DNA of 64,000 nucleotides, taken from Bacillota bacterium (GTDB lineage Bacteria; Bacillota; Sulfobacillia; JAJYWN01; JAJZPE01). Shown one piece after another: positions 1 through 8,728 of this stretch; position 1 is the first letter of the stretch, and each line of letters starts with the position of its first letter. The DNA is taken from NCBI GenBank assembly GCA_021787335.1, contig JAJYMC010000019.1:60861-124860 (forward strand). The letters run 5' to 3'. The position numbers and the translations under genes are program-made. Below the pieces are notes generated by a model. It was not told the origin of the DNA. It made no database searches and saw only the letters and a program-made list of their open reading frames with translations.

Positions 1-7
1 ACAGTCG

Positions 8-31
8 TAGTGACTACCAAGGTAACTACTA
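8..31. promoter_or_regulatory. Imperfect inverted repeat upstream of trmB-like gene (candidate operator)
   Basis: Arms TAGTGACTACC (8-18) and GGTAACTACTA (21-31) are complementary at 8 of 11 positions around an AA spacer. It lies about 30 bases before the regulator start, so autoregulation is a reasonable inference. The upstream promoter is outside or at the edge of the window and was not identified. Confidence 0.35.
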
Positions 32-59
32 TTGACTGACCTCAGAGGAGTCTTAACCC

Positions 60-893
60 GTGGATGTCTTGGTCGGCTTGCTGCAGCTGGGGTTCACTGA
101 GTACGAGGCCCGGGCCTATGTCGCCCTGTTGTCCAACCCCGGGGGCACCGGCTATGAAGTCGCCAAATATTCGGGGATCCCCCGGGCGAAAATCTACGAA
201 GTCCTGGGTTCCCTCGTCGCCCGCGGGGTGGTTTCCACGAGCCAGAGCGACGGCCGTGCCTTGCACCATGCCCTCGATCCCGAATCATTGCTCCGTCGTC
301 AGGTCGGGCAGGTCGAGAGGCTCCGGGACGACCTCGTGCCCGTCCTTTCGGCCCTGGCCGCCCAGGAAGTACTGCCCCCGCTGGTCACGATCAAGACATA
401 TCCGAACATCATCGCCGGCGCCCGGGACATCGTCGCCACCGCCCGTCGGCAACTGTTCGTCTCCGGCTGGTGGAACGAGGTCGAAGCCATCCTCGCCGAG
501 CTGACCATGGCCCGCAAGAGGAAGGTCGACACCTATGTCGTGGTCTACGGCGAGGCCCCGCCTGCCAGGCCGCGCTGGCGGCACTGGTACTCCCACGAAA
601 TCGACAATCGGCGCAGGATCAGCGGACCCCCGTGGTTCATCGTCGCCGCCGACCATGCCGAGGCCCTCATCGGCGAGCCCACTCCCGGAAGTCGGGCTGT
701 GGCCCTGCGGACGCGCAACCGCGGAGTGGCGATCGTCGCGTCCGAGTACATCAAGCACGACATCTTCCTCCTCGAAGCATCTCGGATCATGGATGAGAAA
801 GGCATCAACCTGAACCACGACCTGGCTCACCTGCAGTCGATGTGGTTTGGGCGTCGGGATTCGGACCTCGGAGGTGATGGGTCAGATGAGTGA
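60..893 (+). CDS. TrmB family winged-helix transcriptional regulator
   Basis: The first about 80 residues form a TrmB-type winged helix (GFTEYEARAYVALL, then the recognition segment IPRAKIYEVLGSLVARGVV), followed by a coiled linker (residues about 80-105) and a C-terminal effector-binding-like domain. The family senses sugars or other metabolites and represses or activates adjacent genes; the ligand here is unknown. The start is GTG at 60 with AGAGGAG at 44-50. The stop overlaps the ATG of the downstream CocE-like hydrolase, which suggests co-transcription with that gene and the formiminotransferase after it. Family assignment is confident; the regulated pathway (perhaps amino-acid or histidine degradation) is inference from neighbours. 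Confidence 0.85.
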   Translation: MDVLVGLLQLGFTEYEARAYVALLSNPGGTGYEVAKYSGIPRAKIYEVLGSLVARGVVSTSQSDGRALHHALDPESLLRRQVGQVERLRDDLVPVLSALAAQEVLPPLVTIKTYPNIIAGARDIVATARRQLFVSGWWNEVEAILAELTMARKRKVDTYVVVYGEAPPARPRWRHWYSHEIDNRRRISGPPWFIVAADHAEALIGEPTPGSRAVALRTRNRGVAIVASEYIKHDIFLLEASRIMDEKGINLNHDLAHLQSMWFGRRDSDLGGDGSDE

Positions 894-2517
894 CGGCGTC
901 AGGTCGATGGAAGCACGCGTGCCGATGCCCGACGGTGTCGAGCTCATGGCCGACGTCTATCTTCCCGGCCCGGCCCAGGGATCGGGGCCCTGGCCGGTGA
1001 TCATCGTCAGGACGCCCTATGCCCGCCAGGGGTTGGCCGGCGTGGGGCAGTTCGCCGCGGCCGGGTATGCCGTGTTCATCCAGGACGTGCGCGGTCGCGG
1101 CGCCTCCGGAGGAACCTTCGGCTTCCTGGCCCAGGAGCCCGCAGACGCCGTGGCGACCGCCCGTTGGCTCATCGACCAGCCCTGGTGCGACGGCCGCTTC
1201 GCCATCCTGGGGATATCGTACCTGGCGGCTGCCTCCCTCCCCATCGCCGTCGCCTTCCCCGAACGGGTCAAGGCGGCGGTCTGGATAACCGTTCCCGTGG
1301 ACGCCAATCACCTGTCGTTCAGGCATGGAGTCTTTCGTCTGCATCATTCCCTGCCGTGGTCAGTCCTGGGGCGAACGCCGCTCAACCAACACCCATGGTC
1401 GAAACTCTATGCGAACCTGCCCGTGGCGCGGGCCCTGGCCGATCACGGCCTGTCCTCGCCGGTGTGGGACGCCCTGGCAGGTGGCGGCACCCCCGACGCG
1501 CCCTTCTGGCGAGTCAACGACCTGTCACCGTTGCTCGATCAGGTCCGCGTCCCCGGCCTGCATTTCGGGGGCTGGTGGGATTTCCTCCTCGATGCCACCC
1601 TGGAGCCCTTCGAGCGCATGCGCCAGAGCGGAGTCGCTCAGCATCTGGTCCTGGGACCGTGGAGCCACAACGGGACCGTCAGCGAGTTGACCGGCACGAA
1701 GTATGAGGAGTACGCCCCCGATGCTTCGAGCCGCTTCGCTGAGGAGGCCCGGCACTGGTTCGACCGCTGGTTCAAGGGTTGGGACGGCGATTCGGCCACG
1801 CCTAACGGCGATGCCCCGGTGAGGGCGTTCCTGACCGGCCCAGGCGGCGGCTGGCGCTCGTCCGGGAATTGGCCGATGCCCGAAGGCCGTGAGACTCGTC
1901 TTCACCTCGGCTCCGGGGGCAGGCTATCGATGGTGGCCGGCGACGACGCCATCGACGGCTTCACCTACGATCCGCTCAACCCGGTGCCGACTGAGGGAGG
2001 CGCGGTCTGGGAGTTCCCCGTGGCCGGCCTCGAGCCCGGCCCAGCGCCTCAGTCCAGCTCCGGACGCCCCGACGTCCTGACCTATGACTCCGATCCCCTG
2101 AAGGCCCCGGTCGCCTATTGCGGACCGCTTGCCGCCGAGCTCCACGCGGGCACCGATGCCCCGGAGACCGCGCTCGCGGCCAAGCTGTGCGACGTTGACG
2201 CGGGCGGCACGTCCCGCATCGTGGCGGACGGCATCGCCGTCCTGAGGCGGTCGGAATCCAACCCTTCCGCCGGCTTTACCCGCGTCAGAGTCGATATGGG
2301 CGCCTGCGGTCACGTCTTTGCCGCCGATCATGTCATCCGTCTGGAGGTATCCAGTAGCAACTTCCCGAAATACGTGCGTGCCCTGAACAGCGGGGAGAAC
2401 CCTATTTTCGGCACCTCCTCGAAGGTCGCCAGGCAGAGGGTGGCCCATGGCCGCTCCCATGGTTCGTGTCTCGTCCTCTGGGAACTCCCCTCCGGCGGCG
2501 CCGGAACGGGAGCATAG
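886..2517 (+). CDS. CocE/NonD family alpha/beta hydrolase
   Basis: This is an X-Pro dipeptidyl-peptidase/cocaine-esterase-type serine hydrolase. The nucleophile elbow GISYLAAA lies in the N-terminal alpha/beta domain, the acid region is near PGLHFGGWWDFLLD, and the catalytic His is in GPWSHNG. A C-terminal jelly-roll domain (XPD C-terminal, TRVRVDMGACGHVF to HGSCLVLWELP) completes the fold. Substrates in the family are esters, beta-lactams and peptides; none can be assigned here. I prefer ATG 886, with GGAGG at 870-874 and overlap of the upstream stop, over the in-frame TTG at 847 that lacks a ribosome site. No signal peptide is seen, so it is likely cytoplasmic. Confidence 0.85.
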   Translation: MSDGVRSMEARVPMPDGVELMADVYLPGPAQGSGPWPVIIVRTPYARQGLAGVGQFAAAGYAVFIQDVRGRGASGGTFGFLAQEPADAVATARWLIDQPWCDGRFAILGISYLAAASLPIAVAFPERVKAAVWITVPVDANHLSFRHGVFRLHHSLPWSVLGRTPLNQHPWSKLYANLPVARALADHGLSSPVWDALAGGGTPDAPFWRVNDLSPLLDQVRVPGLHFGGWWDFLLDATLEPFERMRQSGVAQHLVLGPWSHNGTVSELTGTKYEEYAPDASSRFAEEARHWFDRWFKGWDGDSATPNGDAPVRAFLTGPGGGWRSSGNWPMPEGRETRLHLGSGGRLSMVAGDDAIDGFTYDPLNPVPTEGGAVWEFPVAGLEPGPAPQSSSGRPDVLTYDSDPLKAPVAYCGPLAAELHAGTDAPETALAAKLCDVDAGGTSRIVADGIAVLRRSESNPSAGFTRVRVDMGACGHVFAADHVIRLEVSSSNFPKYVRALNSGENPIFGTSSKVARQRVAHGRSHGSCLVLWELPSGGAGTGA

Positions 2518-2534
2518 GGAAGGAGGCCCCAATA

Positions 2535-4052
2535 GTGCCCAAAGTCGTCGAATGCGTCCCCAACTTCAGCGAAGGCCGCCGCTCGGAGGTCATCGAGGCC
2601 ATCCTCGATGAGATCCGCGCGGTTCAGGGGTGCAAGCTCCTGGACGCGGCCCCGGACGCCGATCACAACCGGGTCGTCGTGACCTTCATCGGCGAGCCGC
2701 CGGCCGTCGAGGAGGCCGCCTTCCGGGCCTGCAAGAGGGCCACCGCGCTGATCGACATGGAGCAGCACCACGGCGAGCACCCGCGGATGGGGGCCACCGA
2801 CGTCGTCCCCTTCATCCCGCTCTCCGGCGTGGAGATGGACGAGTGCGTCCAGATGTCCCGCCGCGTCGGACGGCGCATCGCTGATGAGCTGGGCATTCCG
2901 GTCTACCTGTACGCCGAGTCGGCGACGACCCCGGCCCGGTGCCGTCTGCCCGACGTGCGGCGCGGTGAGTACGAAGGCCTCAAGTCGGCCATCGCCGAGC
3001 CCGATCGACGCCCGGACTTCGGGCCCGCGCGGATGCACCCGACCGCGGGGGCCACGGCCGTCGGCGCCCGGCCGCCCCTGGTCGCCTTCAACGCCAATCT
3101 CAGCACCGGCGACATCGACCGAGCCCGGGCCGCGGCCAGGGCCGTCCGTGAGTCATCCGGCGGTCTCGTCAACGTGCAGGCCAAGGGCGTCACCCTGGAG
3201 GCCACCGGCCGGACGCAGGTGACCATGAACCTGACCAACTACCGCAAGACGCCCATCCACCGGGCCTTGGAGCTGGTCGAACGGGAGGCGCAGCGGCAGG
3301 GGGCGACGGTGACCGATACCGAACTGGTCGGCTTGGTCCCCCTCGACGCCCTCCTCCGCAGCGCCCGCTGGTACCTCAAGCTCAAGGGCTTCAAGCGGCG
3401 CCAGATCATCGACTTCCAGTTCGGCGAGGCCGGGCGGCTCGACCGCTTCGTCGACGAGGTGGCCAGCCCCAGCCCGGCCCCTGGCGGCGGCGCCGTCTCG
3501 GCGATGAACGGGCTGATGGGGTCGTCCCTCTTCGCCATGGTCGCCCGCCTGACCATGACCGGCAAGAAGTACGCCGCCGCCCACCCGCTGATGGCCGAGG
3601 TCGCCGAGCGCGCAAACGCCCGGATGGAGGGCTTCCGCGCCCTCATGGAGGAGGACACCGAGGCCTATGAGGCCGTCGCCGTGGCCTACAAGCTGCCGCG
3701 CGAGACCGAGGCCGAAAAGGCCCACCGGGCCGAGGCCATCCAGGCCGGCCTGAAGGCCGCCGTGGCCGCGCCCCTGAAGACCTGCCGCCTGTGCGCCGAG
3801 GCTCTGGCCGACGCCGGGCTTCTCCTGGAAAAGGGAAACCCCAACGCCGTGACTGACGTCGGGGTCGGGGTCATGCTCTATGAGGCCGGGTTCAAGGGCG
3901 CGCGGCTGAACGTGGACATCAACCTGGGGACCATCCAGGACGCGGCCTTCGTGGAACGGACGCAGGCCGAGGTGGCAAAGCTTCAGGAGAAGGTGGACGG
4001 GCTGGTCGCCGCGGCGCGGGAGAGGATCGCGGCGCGGGGGTTGAGGATCTAG
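2535..4052 (+). CDS. ftcD: Bifunctional glutamate formimidoyltransferase / formimidoyl-THF cyclodeaminase
   Basis: Residues 1 to about 300 are a formiminotransferase (KVVECVPNFSEGRR start, MEQHHGEHPRMGATDVVPF folate/glutamate site). Residues about 315-505 are a cyclodeaminase (ASPSPAPGGGAVSA nucleotide-like loop, NPNAVTDVGVG). Together they move a formimino group from formiminoglutamate to tetrahydrofolate and release ammonia, giving 5,10-methenyl-THF. That one-carbon unit could feed the folate branch used by MetFV further along the window. Start GTG 2535 follows AGGAGG at 2521-2526; the longer frame from 2466 has no ribosome site and overlaps the hydrolase. A strong hairpin follows at 4097-4118. 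Confidence 0.93.
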   Translation: MPKVVECVPNFSEGRRSEVIEAILDEIRAVQGCKLLDAAPDADHNRVVVTFIGEPPAVEEAAFRACKRATALIDMEQHHGEHPRMGATDVVPFIPLSGVEMDECVQMSRRVGRRIADELGIPVYLYAESATTPARCRLPDVRRGEYEGLKSAIAEPDRRPDFGPARMHPTAGATAVGARPPLVAFNANLSTGDIDRARAAARAVRESSGGLVNVQAKGVTLEATGRTQVTMNLTNYRKTPIHRALELVEREAQRQGATVTDTELVGLVPLDALLRSARWYLKLKGFKRRQIIDFQFGEAGRLDRFVDEVASPSPAPGGGAVSAMNGLMGSSLFAMVARLTMTGKKYAAAHPLMAEVAERANARMEGFRALMEEDTEAYEAVAVAYKLPRETEAEKAHRAEAIQAGLKAAVAAPLKTCRLCAEALADAGLLLEKGNPNAVTDVGVGVMLYEAGFKGARLNVDINLGTIQDAAFVERTQAEVAKLQEKVDGLVAAARERIAARGLRI

Positions 4053-4096
4053 GCGAGGGCTAAGGGTCCTTTTGGCGCCATCCAGACAAAAGTGAT

Positions 4097-4120
4097 GAAG
4101 GCCCCGCCTGGGGCCTTCTT
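4097..4120 (+). terminator. Rho-independent-like terminator after ftcD
   Basis: A perfect 9-bp stem (GAAGGCCCC 4097-4105 with GGGGCCTTC 4110-4118) closes a GCCT loop and is followed by TT. It lies 45 bases after the ftcD stop. Confidence 0.65.
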
Positions 4121-4223
4121 GGCTATCGTCTCGAAAAAGGCACACCATCGCGAAGTCGTCGATGATGATGGTCCCGGGGATAATAGGCCTGTCTCCTCCA
4201 ATCGTCATCGAGAGGTGGTCCTG

Positions 4224-5861
4224 GTGTTGAGGGTGAGCCGATCGCGCCATGCCTGCGGTGCCGTCATCGACTTTGTCGCCGTTTCGGCTCTGGTCACCGT
4301 CCTGGTCCTTTCGACCCTCGGGGGCTGTTCCCTGCTGGGCTGGGGCAAGCCCGCGCCCGCCCCCACCCCGTCTCCGTCGCCCTCGCCCAATCCCCCACCC
4401 ACGCCCACGCCGCCGCCGGTGGGCAAGGTCATCAAAGTCAAGAGCACCTTCCCCCTGACCGCGATGACCGAGGTGCCCCTCAACGCCGGCGTCGTCATCT
4501 CCTTTGACGCCCCGGTCGACGCGGCTTCGCTGGCCAAGGGCGCGGCCTTCGCCCCGGAGACGGCCGGCACCTGGGAGCCATACGGCACCAAGGACCGCAT
4601 GGTGTTCAAGGCCGGCCCTTCCTGGCAGCCCCTGACCACCTACACGCTAACCCTGACCTCCGTCCGCGGCGAGGACGGGAGCGCCCTGGCCGAGCCGTTC
4701 AAGCTGACCTTCCGCACCGGGTCCGGCCTGGCCGGTTACCCTTCCGCGTTGTCGGCGCTCCCCGCTCCAGCCTGGTCGCCCGATGGCAAGCACGTGGCCT
4801 CCCTGGCCCCGCCCGACCCCGACGTGAGCGGCGGCGCCGGACCGGCGAGCTACGCCATCGAGAGTTACGCCCTCAACCTCGTCACCCTCGGGAAGCGCGA
4901 AGTGACCCGCCTCACCAACTCGGCCGACCGTTGGCAGTCGCCGGCCTTCATGTCCGCCGGGCGGACCGTGGTCTACGCGTCGGCGGTCGCGCCCGCGTCA
5001 GGGGGCAAGTACAACCCGGACGAGGTCTGGGCCGTGCAGGCCCTCAGCGAGGCCGGCGCGCCCGTCACCCAGCCTGTCCCCAAGGCTCTGGTGCACGCGG
5101 CGGACTTCCGCAACCCGTCGTGGCTGGCCGCCTACCAGAGCCCGGACGGCCGCCTCCTGGCCGTGGTCGGGAACTACGGCGGGATCGACGCCCACTCCGA
5201 CGTGATCCAGAACCTCTTCATCGCCGACGCGACCGGCAAGCGGCTGCGCGACGTCGGCTCGACCGGCGGCACCCAGCACTTCCTGGGCTGGGTCGGCTCC
5301 GGCCGCTTCCTCTTCCTCGAGACCTACGACCAGAAGAACAACGGCCACTACTTCGCCTATGACCTGCGCGAGGCCGACGCGGCCACCGGCCAGACGCACA
5401 CCCTGCTGACCGGAGGCCCGGTGGTCGGCTTCGCGGGCGGCGGGGTCAGCGCCGACGGCTCGCTCATCGCCGTGACGACCTGGAAAGCCTACGACACCGG
5501 CAACAGCGTCGCCCACATGCCGACCGATCTGGTGATCATCCGGAAGGACGCCAAGGCCGCCGGCGGTTACAGCGTCAAGAAGGTCGAGCTGCCCGGCGCG
5601 GCGGCCTGGGCCGCGCCGTCGCCGGATGGCCGCCAGGTCGCCTTCGCCTCCGATGACCGAGGCCATTGGGACCTCTGGCTCCTCGACGTCGCGACCATGG
5701 CCGCCTCCCGCCTGACCTCCGGGTCCGATGATGCGGTCACGCCGGCCTGGTCGCCGGATGGGAAACTCATCGCTTTCGTCCAGAGAATCAAGGACGGGGC
5801 GGACCTGAAGCTCGTCCGCCCCGACACGAAGGAAGTCCTCGATTACTGGCAGGCCCGTTGA
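4224..5861 (+). CDS. Lipoprotein with Ig-like domain and TolB-type beta-propeller repeats
   Basis: A signal peptide (VAVSALVTVLVLS) ends in the lipobox LGGC, so the mature protein should be a lipid-anchored extracytoplasmic protein. It continues with a Pro/Thr/Ser spacer (PAPAPTPSPSPSPNPPP), an SbsA-like Ig domain (about residues 70-160, TEVPLNAGVVISFD) and WD40/TolB-like propeller repeats (PAWSPDGKHVASL, AAPSPDGRQVAFASDD, PAWSPDGKLIAFV). The GTG at 4224 is preferred because GAGAGGTGG lies at 4210-4218; the longer frame from 4092 begins inside the terminator. The role is unknown: binding or sensing at the cell surface is a guess. A related lipoprotein is at 21057-22538. Confidence 0.75.
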   Translation: MLRVSRSRHACGAVIDFVAVSALVTVLVLSTLGGCSLLGWGKPAPAPTPSPSPSPNPPPTPTPPPVGKVIKVKSTFPLTAMTEVPLNAGVVISFDAPVDAASLAKGAAFAPETAGTWEPYGTKDRMVFKAGPSWQPLTTYTLTLTSVRGEDGSALAEPFKLTFRTGSGLAGYPSALSALPAPAWSPDGKHVASLAPPDPDVSGGAGPASYAIESYALNLVTLGKREVTRLTNSADRWQSPAFMSAGRTVVYASAVAPASGGKYNPDEVWAVQALSEAGAPVTQPVPKALVHAADFRNPSWLAAYQSPDGRLLAVVGNYGGIDAHSDVIQNLFIADATGKRLRDVGSTGGTQHFLGWVGSGRFLFLETYDQKNNGHYFAYDLREADAATGQTHTLLTGGPVVGFAGGGVSADGSLIAVTTWKAYDTGNSVAHMPTDLVIIRKDAKAAGGYSVKKVELPGAAAWAAPSPDGRQVAFASDDRGHWDLWLLDVATMAASRLTSGSDDAVTPAWSPDGKLIAFVQRIKDGADLKLVRPDTKEVLDYWQAR

Positions 5862-5894
5862 GACCGCCGGCGGCCTACCAGAGGCCCGCCGCGC

Positions 5895-7199
5895 CTATTG
5901 CCCAGCCAGCTGCGCCCGGCCCACCGCGGCCCGTAGGACCGACGCCGCCCGGCGCACCTCCGCCCGGCTCACGTTCAGCGGCGGCAGCAGCCGGATCACC
6001 GTGTCGGCCGTCCGGTTGACCAGCAGCCCGCCCTCACGGCACTCGTCGAGGACCCGCTTGGCCAGGTCGACCGAGGCCATGTCGAGGGCCGCCATCAGGC
6101 CCTTGCCCCGGGCGGCGCGAACGGCCTTGGGGTTGGCCGCGGCGATGTCCGCCAGGAGGGCGTTCAACGCCCCGCCCGTCTCCCGCACGCTTGACAGGAA
6201 CCCCGGCTTGAGAACTTCACGCACCGTCACCGAGGCCGCCGCGCAGGCGACCGGGTTGGCTCCGAAGGTGGAGCCGTGATCGCCCGGCCGCAGTGCGGCG
6301 GCCACGTTGTCGCTAGCCGAGAAGAAGCCGATGGGCAGGCCGCCGCCCAGGCCCTTGGCCGCGGTCATGATGTCCGGCTTCACCGCCGTGTCCTGGAACG
6401 ACCAGAACGAGCCGGTCCGGCCCATACCGGTCTGGATCTCGTCGATGATGAGGAGGGACCCGTGGCGGTCGCAGAGCGCCCGGGCCGCCCCGAGGAACTC
6501 CGCCGACAGCGGCCTGATGCCGCCCTCACCCTGGATGACCTCGATGATGACCGCGCACGGGGCGTCCCCGGCCGCATCGCCGGCCGCCGCTCCGGCCCCA
6601 TAGCTGAACGCCTTCTCCAGGGCGGCCACGTCGTTCAGGGGGACGTGGACGAAGCCCGGCGGGAGCGGCTCGAAGCCTTGCCAGAACTGAGGCTTGCCGG
6701 TCGCCGCCAGGGCCGCCATGGTCCGGCCGTGGAAACCGCCCTCGACGGCGACGATGCGGCGGCCCTTCTTCCCGTTCGTCGCGGCGTATTTACGGGCCAG
6801 CTTGATGGCCCCTTCGACGGCCTCGGTCCCGCTGTTGCAGAAGAAGACCGGGCCCGGCAGGCCGGTCTCGGCCAGTAGCTCGGCCAACTCGACGTAGGGT
6901 AGCGTGTAGAAGAGGTTCGAGGCGTGGATGAGCGTCTTGGCCTGCTTCGCGATGGCCGCGCTGACCGCCGGATGGCAGTGCCCGAGGACGTTGACGGCGA
7001 TGCCGCCGATGAAGTCCAGGTACGACCGTCCGTCCGTGTCCCAGACCCGCGTCCCCCGGCCCCGTACCAGGGCCAGCGGATAGCGGCCGTACGTGCCGAT
7101 GACGTGCTCCTGGTCCGCCTGGCGGATGGCCTCGAAGGTCACCGCCGGGGCCGTCGCCGAACCGTTCGCCTGCGGGACGGCCGTCTCCTTGATCGCCAT
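5895..7199 (-). CDS. argD: Acetylornithine aminotransferase
   Basis: This is a class-III PLP aminotransferase of normal length (434 aa). It transfers an amino group from glutamate to N-acetylglutamate semialdehyde. The visible motifs are the glycine-rich GTEAVEGAIKLARKYA, the PLP aspartate in LLIIDEIQTGMGRTG, and the Schiff-base lysine in MTAAKGLGGGLPIG. A 25-residue N-terminal extension precedes the fold. The ATG at 7199 has GAGGAGGAG upstream. It is the last gene of the argC-argA-argB-argD operon, 67 bases after argB. Some family members also act in lysine synthesis (DapC activity), which cannot be excluded. Confidence 0.93.
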   Translation of the reverse strand: MAIKETAVPQANGSATAPAVTFEAIRQADQEHVIGTYGRYPLALVRGRGTRVWDTDGRSYLDFIGGIAVNVLGHCHPAVSAAIAKQAKTLIHASNLFYTLPYVELAELLAETGLPGPVFFCNSGTEAVEGAIKLARKYAATNGKKGRRIVAVEGGFHGRTMAALAATGKPQFWQGFEPLPPGFVHVPLNDVAALEKAFSYGAGAAAGDAAGDAPCAVIIEVIQGEGGIRPLSAEFLGAARALCDRHGSLLIIDEIQTGMGRTGSFWSFQDTAVKPDIMTAAKGLGGGLPIGFFSASDNVAAALRPGDHGSTFGANPVACAAASVTVREVLKPGFLSSVRETGGALNALLADIAAANPKAVRAARGKGLMAALDMASVDLAKRVLDECREGGLLVNRTADTVIRLLPPLNVSRAEVRRAASVLRAAVGRAQLAGQ

Positions 7200-7266
7200 G
7201 ACTCGCTCCTCCTCATGTCGTCACAGGAATGTCAGCCGGGCCGCCGGGGCCCGGTGCTTTATCGCT

Positions 7267-8253
7267 CTAAAGCGTGATGAGCGTCCCGGCCACTTCGCCG
7301 CCGATGACCCCAGCCAGGCGCGGGGGCGCCGAGCCGCCGTTCACCGCGCCGGCACCCGCCGCGCCGTCCCCCGGCCCGCTCATGATCCTGGCCGCGGCCG
7401 CGCCACCCCGCAGGGCCAGCAGGCACGCCTCGACCTTGGGGACCATCCCGCCGCCGACCCGGCCCCGGGCGATGAGCGCGTCCACCTCGGCCCGCGTGGC
7501 CGTGGCCAGCAGGCTCGCCGGGTCCGCCGGGTCGAGCAGGAGGCCCGGGACGTCCGACAGGAGGACGAAGCAGTCCGCGTGAAGGGCGGCGGCCAGGGCC
7601 CCGGCCATCGTGTCGGCGTTGATGTTATAGGGGAGCCCGGTCCGGTCGGCGGCCACCGGGGCCACCACCGGCACGTAGCCGCCTTCGAGCAGGGTCAGGA
7701 GCAGGCTCGGGTCGACCTCAGCCACCTCGCCCACCTGGCCCAGGTCGACCGGCCGTCCGGCCGCGTCGCGGTCGAGCCGCTTCTCGGCCACCGCCAGCGC
7801 GGCGTCCTGCCCGCAGAGGCCGACAGCCCGCAGCCCGGCCGCGTTGAGGCCGCGGACGATGGCCCGGTTGACCCGCCCGACCAGCGCCATCTGGACGATG
7901 TCCATGCTCTCGGGGTCGGTGACCCGTCGCCCGTTGACGAAGACGGGCTCCTTGCCGAGGGCCCGCATCATCTCGGAGATCTCGCGGCCGCCCCCGTGGA
8001 CGACGACCGTCGCCAGGCCAAGGGCGCCAAGCCCCCGCAGGTCCTCGGCGAACTCGGCCACCGCCGCCTCGAAGCCGGCGGACCCGGCCGGCGGCAGGGC
8101 CGCCCCGCCGTACTTGACGACGACCAGGCCGCGCCGGGCCGCGGCCGGCGAAAAGGCCGCGGCCGGCGAGGGCGCCCGCCCAGCCCGCTCAGGCCCCGAG
8201 GTAGCGGATGACGGCGATCTCTTCGCAGTTCTGGAAGCGGTCACAGTAGACAC
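7267..8253 (-). CDS. argB: Acetylglutamate kinase
   Basis: An amino-acid-kinase fold that phosphorylates N-acetylglutamate. It shows the phosphate loop VVVKYGGAALP, the substrate segment ATVVVHGGGREI, NINADTMAGALAAAL, and VGGGMVPKVEACLLAL near the C-terminus. The chain has two unusual low-complexity stretches: an Ala/Pro/Ser-rich N-terminal extension of about 40 residues and a Gly/Ala-rich insert near the C-terminus (GPGDGAAGAGAVNGG). The GTG at 8253 follows GGAAGGA and overlaps the upstream acetyltransferase gene by 65 bases. No ATG, GTG or TTG lies nearer the fold, so the extension is probably real. Confidence 0.9.
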   Translation of the reverse strand: MSTVTASRTAKRSPSSATSGPERAGRAPSPAAAFSPAAARRGLVVVKYGGAALPPAGSAGFEAAVAEFAEDLRGLGALGLATVVVHGGGREISEMMRALGKEPVFVNGRRVTDPESMDIVQMALVGRVNRAIVRGLNAAGLRAVGLCGQDAALAVAEKRLDRDAAGRPVDLGQVGEVAEVDPSLLLTLLEGGYVPVVAPVAADRTGLPYNINADTMAGALAAALHADCFVLLSDVPGLLLDPADPASLLATATRAEVDALIARGRVGGGMVPKVEACLLALRGGAAAARIMSGPGDGAAGAGAVNGGSAPPRLAGVIGGEVAGTLITL

Positions 8254-8728
8254 ATTCCTTCCACACCTTCTGAGGGAGTTCGTCCTTCTCGATGACGTTG
8301 AACCCGCAGGCGGCGAAGAACTCTTGCTGGTAGGTCAGGGCGAAGATGCGGACCAGCCCCATCTGACGGGCCTCATCCAACATGTACTCGACCATCCGCC
8401 GGCCGATGCCCTGGCCCCGGAAATCGTCGGCCACGGCCAGGGACCGGACCTCGGCCAGGTCGTTCCACATCACGTGCAACCCGCCGACGGCCACGACCCG
8501 GCCGCCCACGTCGGCGATGACGAGGTCCCGGATGGTCTCATAGAGGAGGGTCAGGGGGCGCTTGAGCATCAGCCCCTGCCGGGCGTAAGCGTCGATGATG
8601 GCGTGGGCCCGCGGGATGTCGCTCACGTGGGCCTTGCGGATGGTCAGGCCCTCCGCCTCCGCCGCTACTTTCGTCTCCTGAAGCCCGCCCCCCGCCGTCC
8701 GCTCTTTGGTCGTATGAAGTACCTTCAT
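8189..8728 (-). CDS. argA: GNAT-type N-acetylglutamate synthase (short ArgA)
   Basis: A single-domain GNAT acetyltransferase (179 aa) with the acetyl-CoA loop VADDFRGQGIGRRMVEYML and the C-terminal segment QEFFAACGFNVIEKDELPQKVWKECVYC typical of short, kinase-less ArgA proteins (split here: QEFFAACGFNVIE then KVWKECVYC). The inferred role is the first step of arginine synthesis, acetylation of glutamate. No argJ is seen in the operon, so this gene would be required for a linear pathway. The start ATG overlaps the argC stop by four bases (ATGA), which indicates translational coupling. A C-terminal CVYC pair and CE could bind metal, but that is speculative. Confidence 0.85.
   Translation of the reverse strand: MKVLHTTKERTAGGGLQETKVAAEAEGLTIRKAHVSDIPRAHAIIDAYARQGLMLKRPLTLLYETIRDLVIADVGGRVVAVGGLHVMWNDLAEVRSLAVADDFRGQGIGRRMVEYMLDEARQMGLVRIFALTYQQEFFAACGFNVIEKDELPQKVWKECVYCDRFQNCEEIAVIRYLGA

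Noticed and set aside
2466..2534. Longer start of ftcD
   Set aside because: The extra residues are not family-like, overlap the hydrolase gene, and GTG 2535 has an ideal ribosome site.
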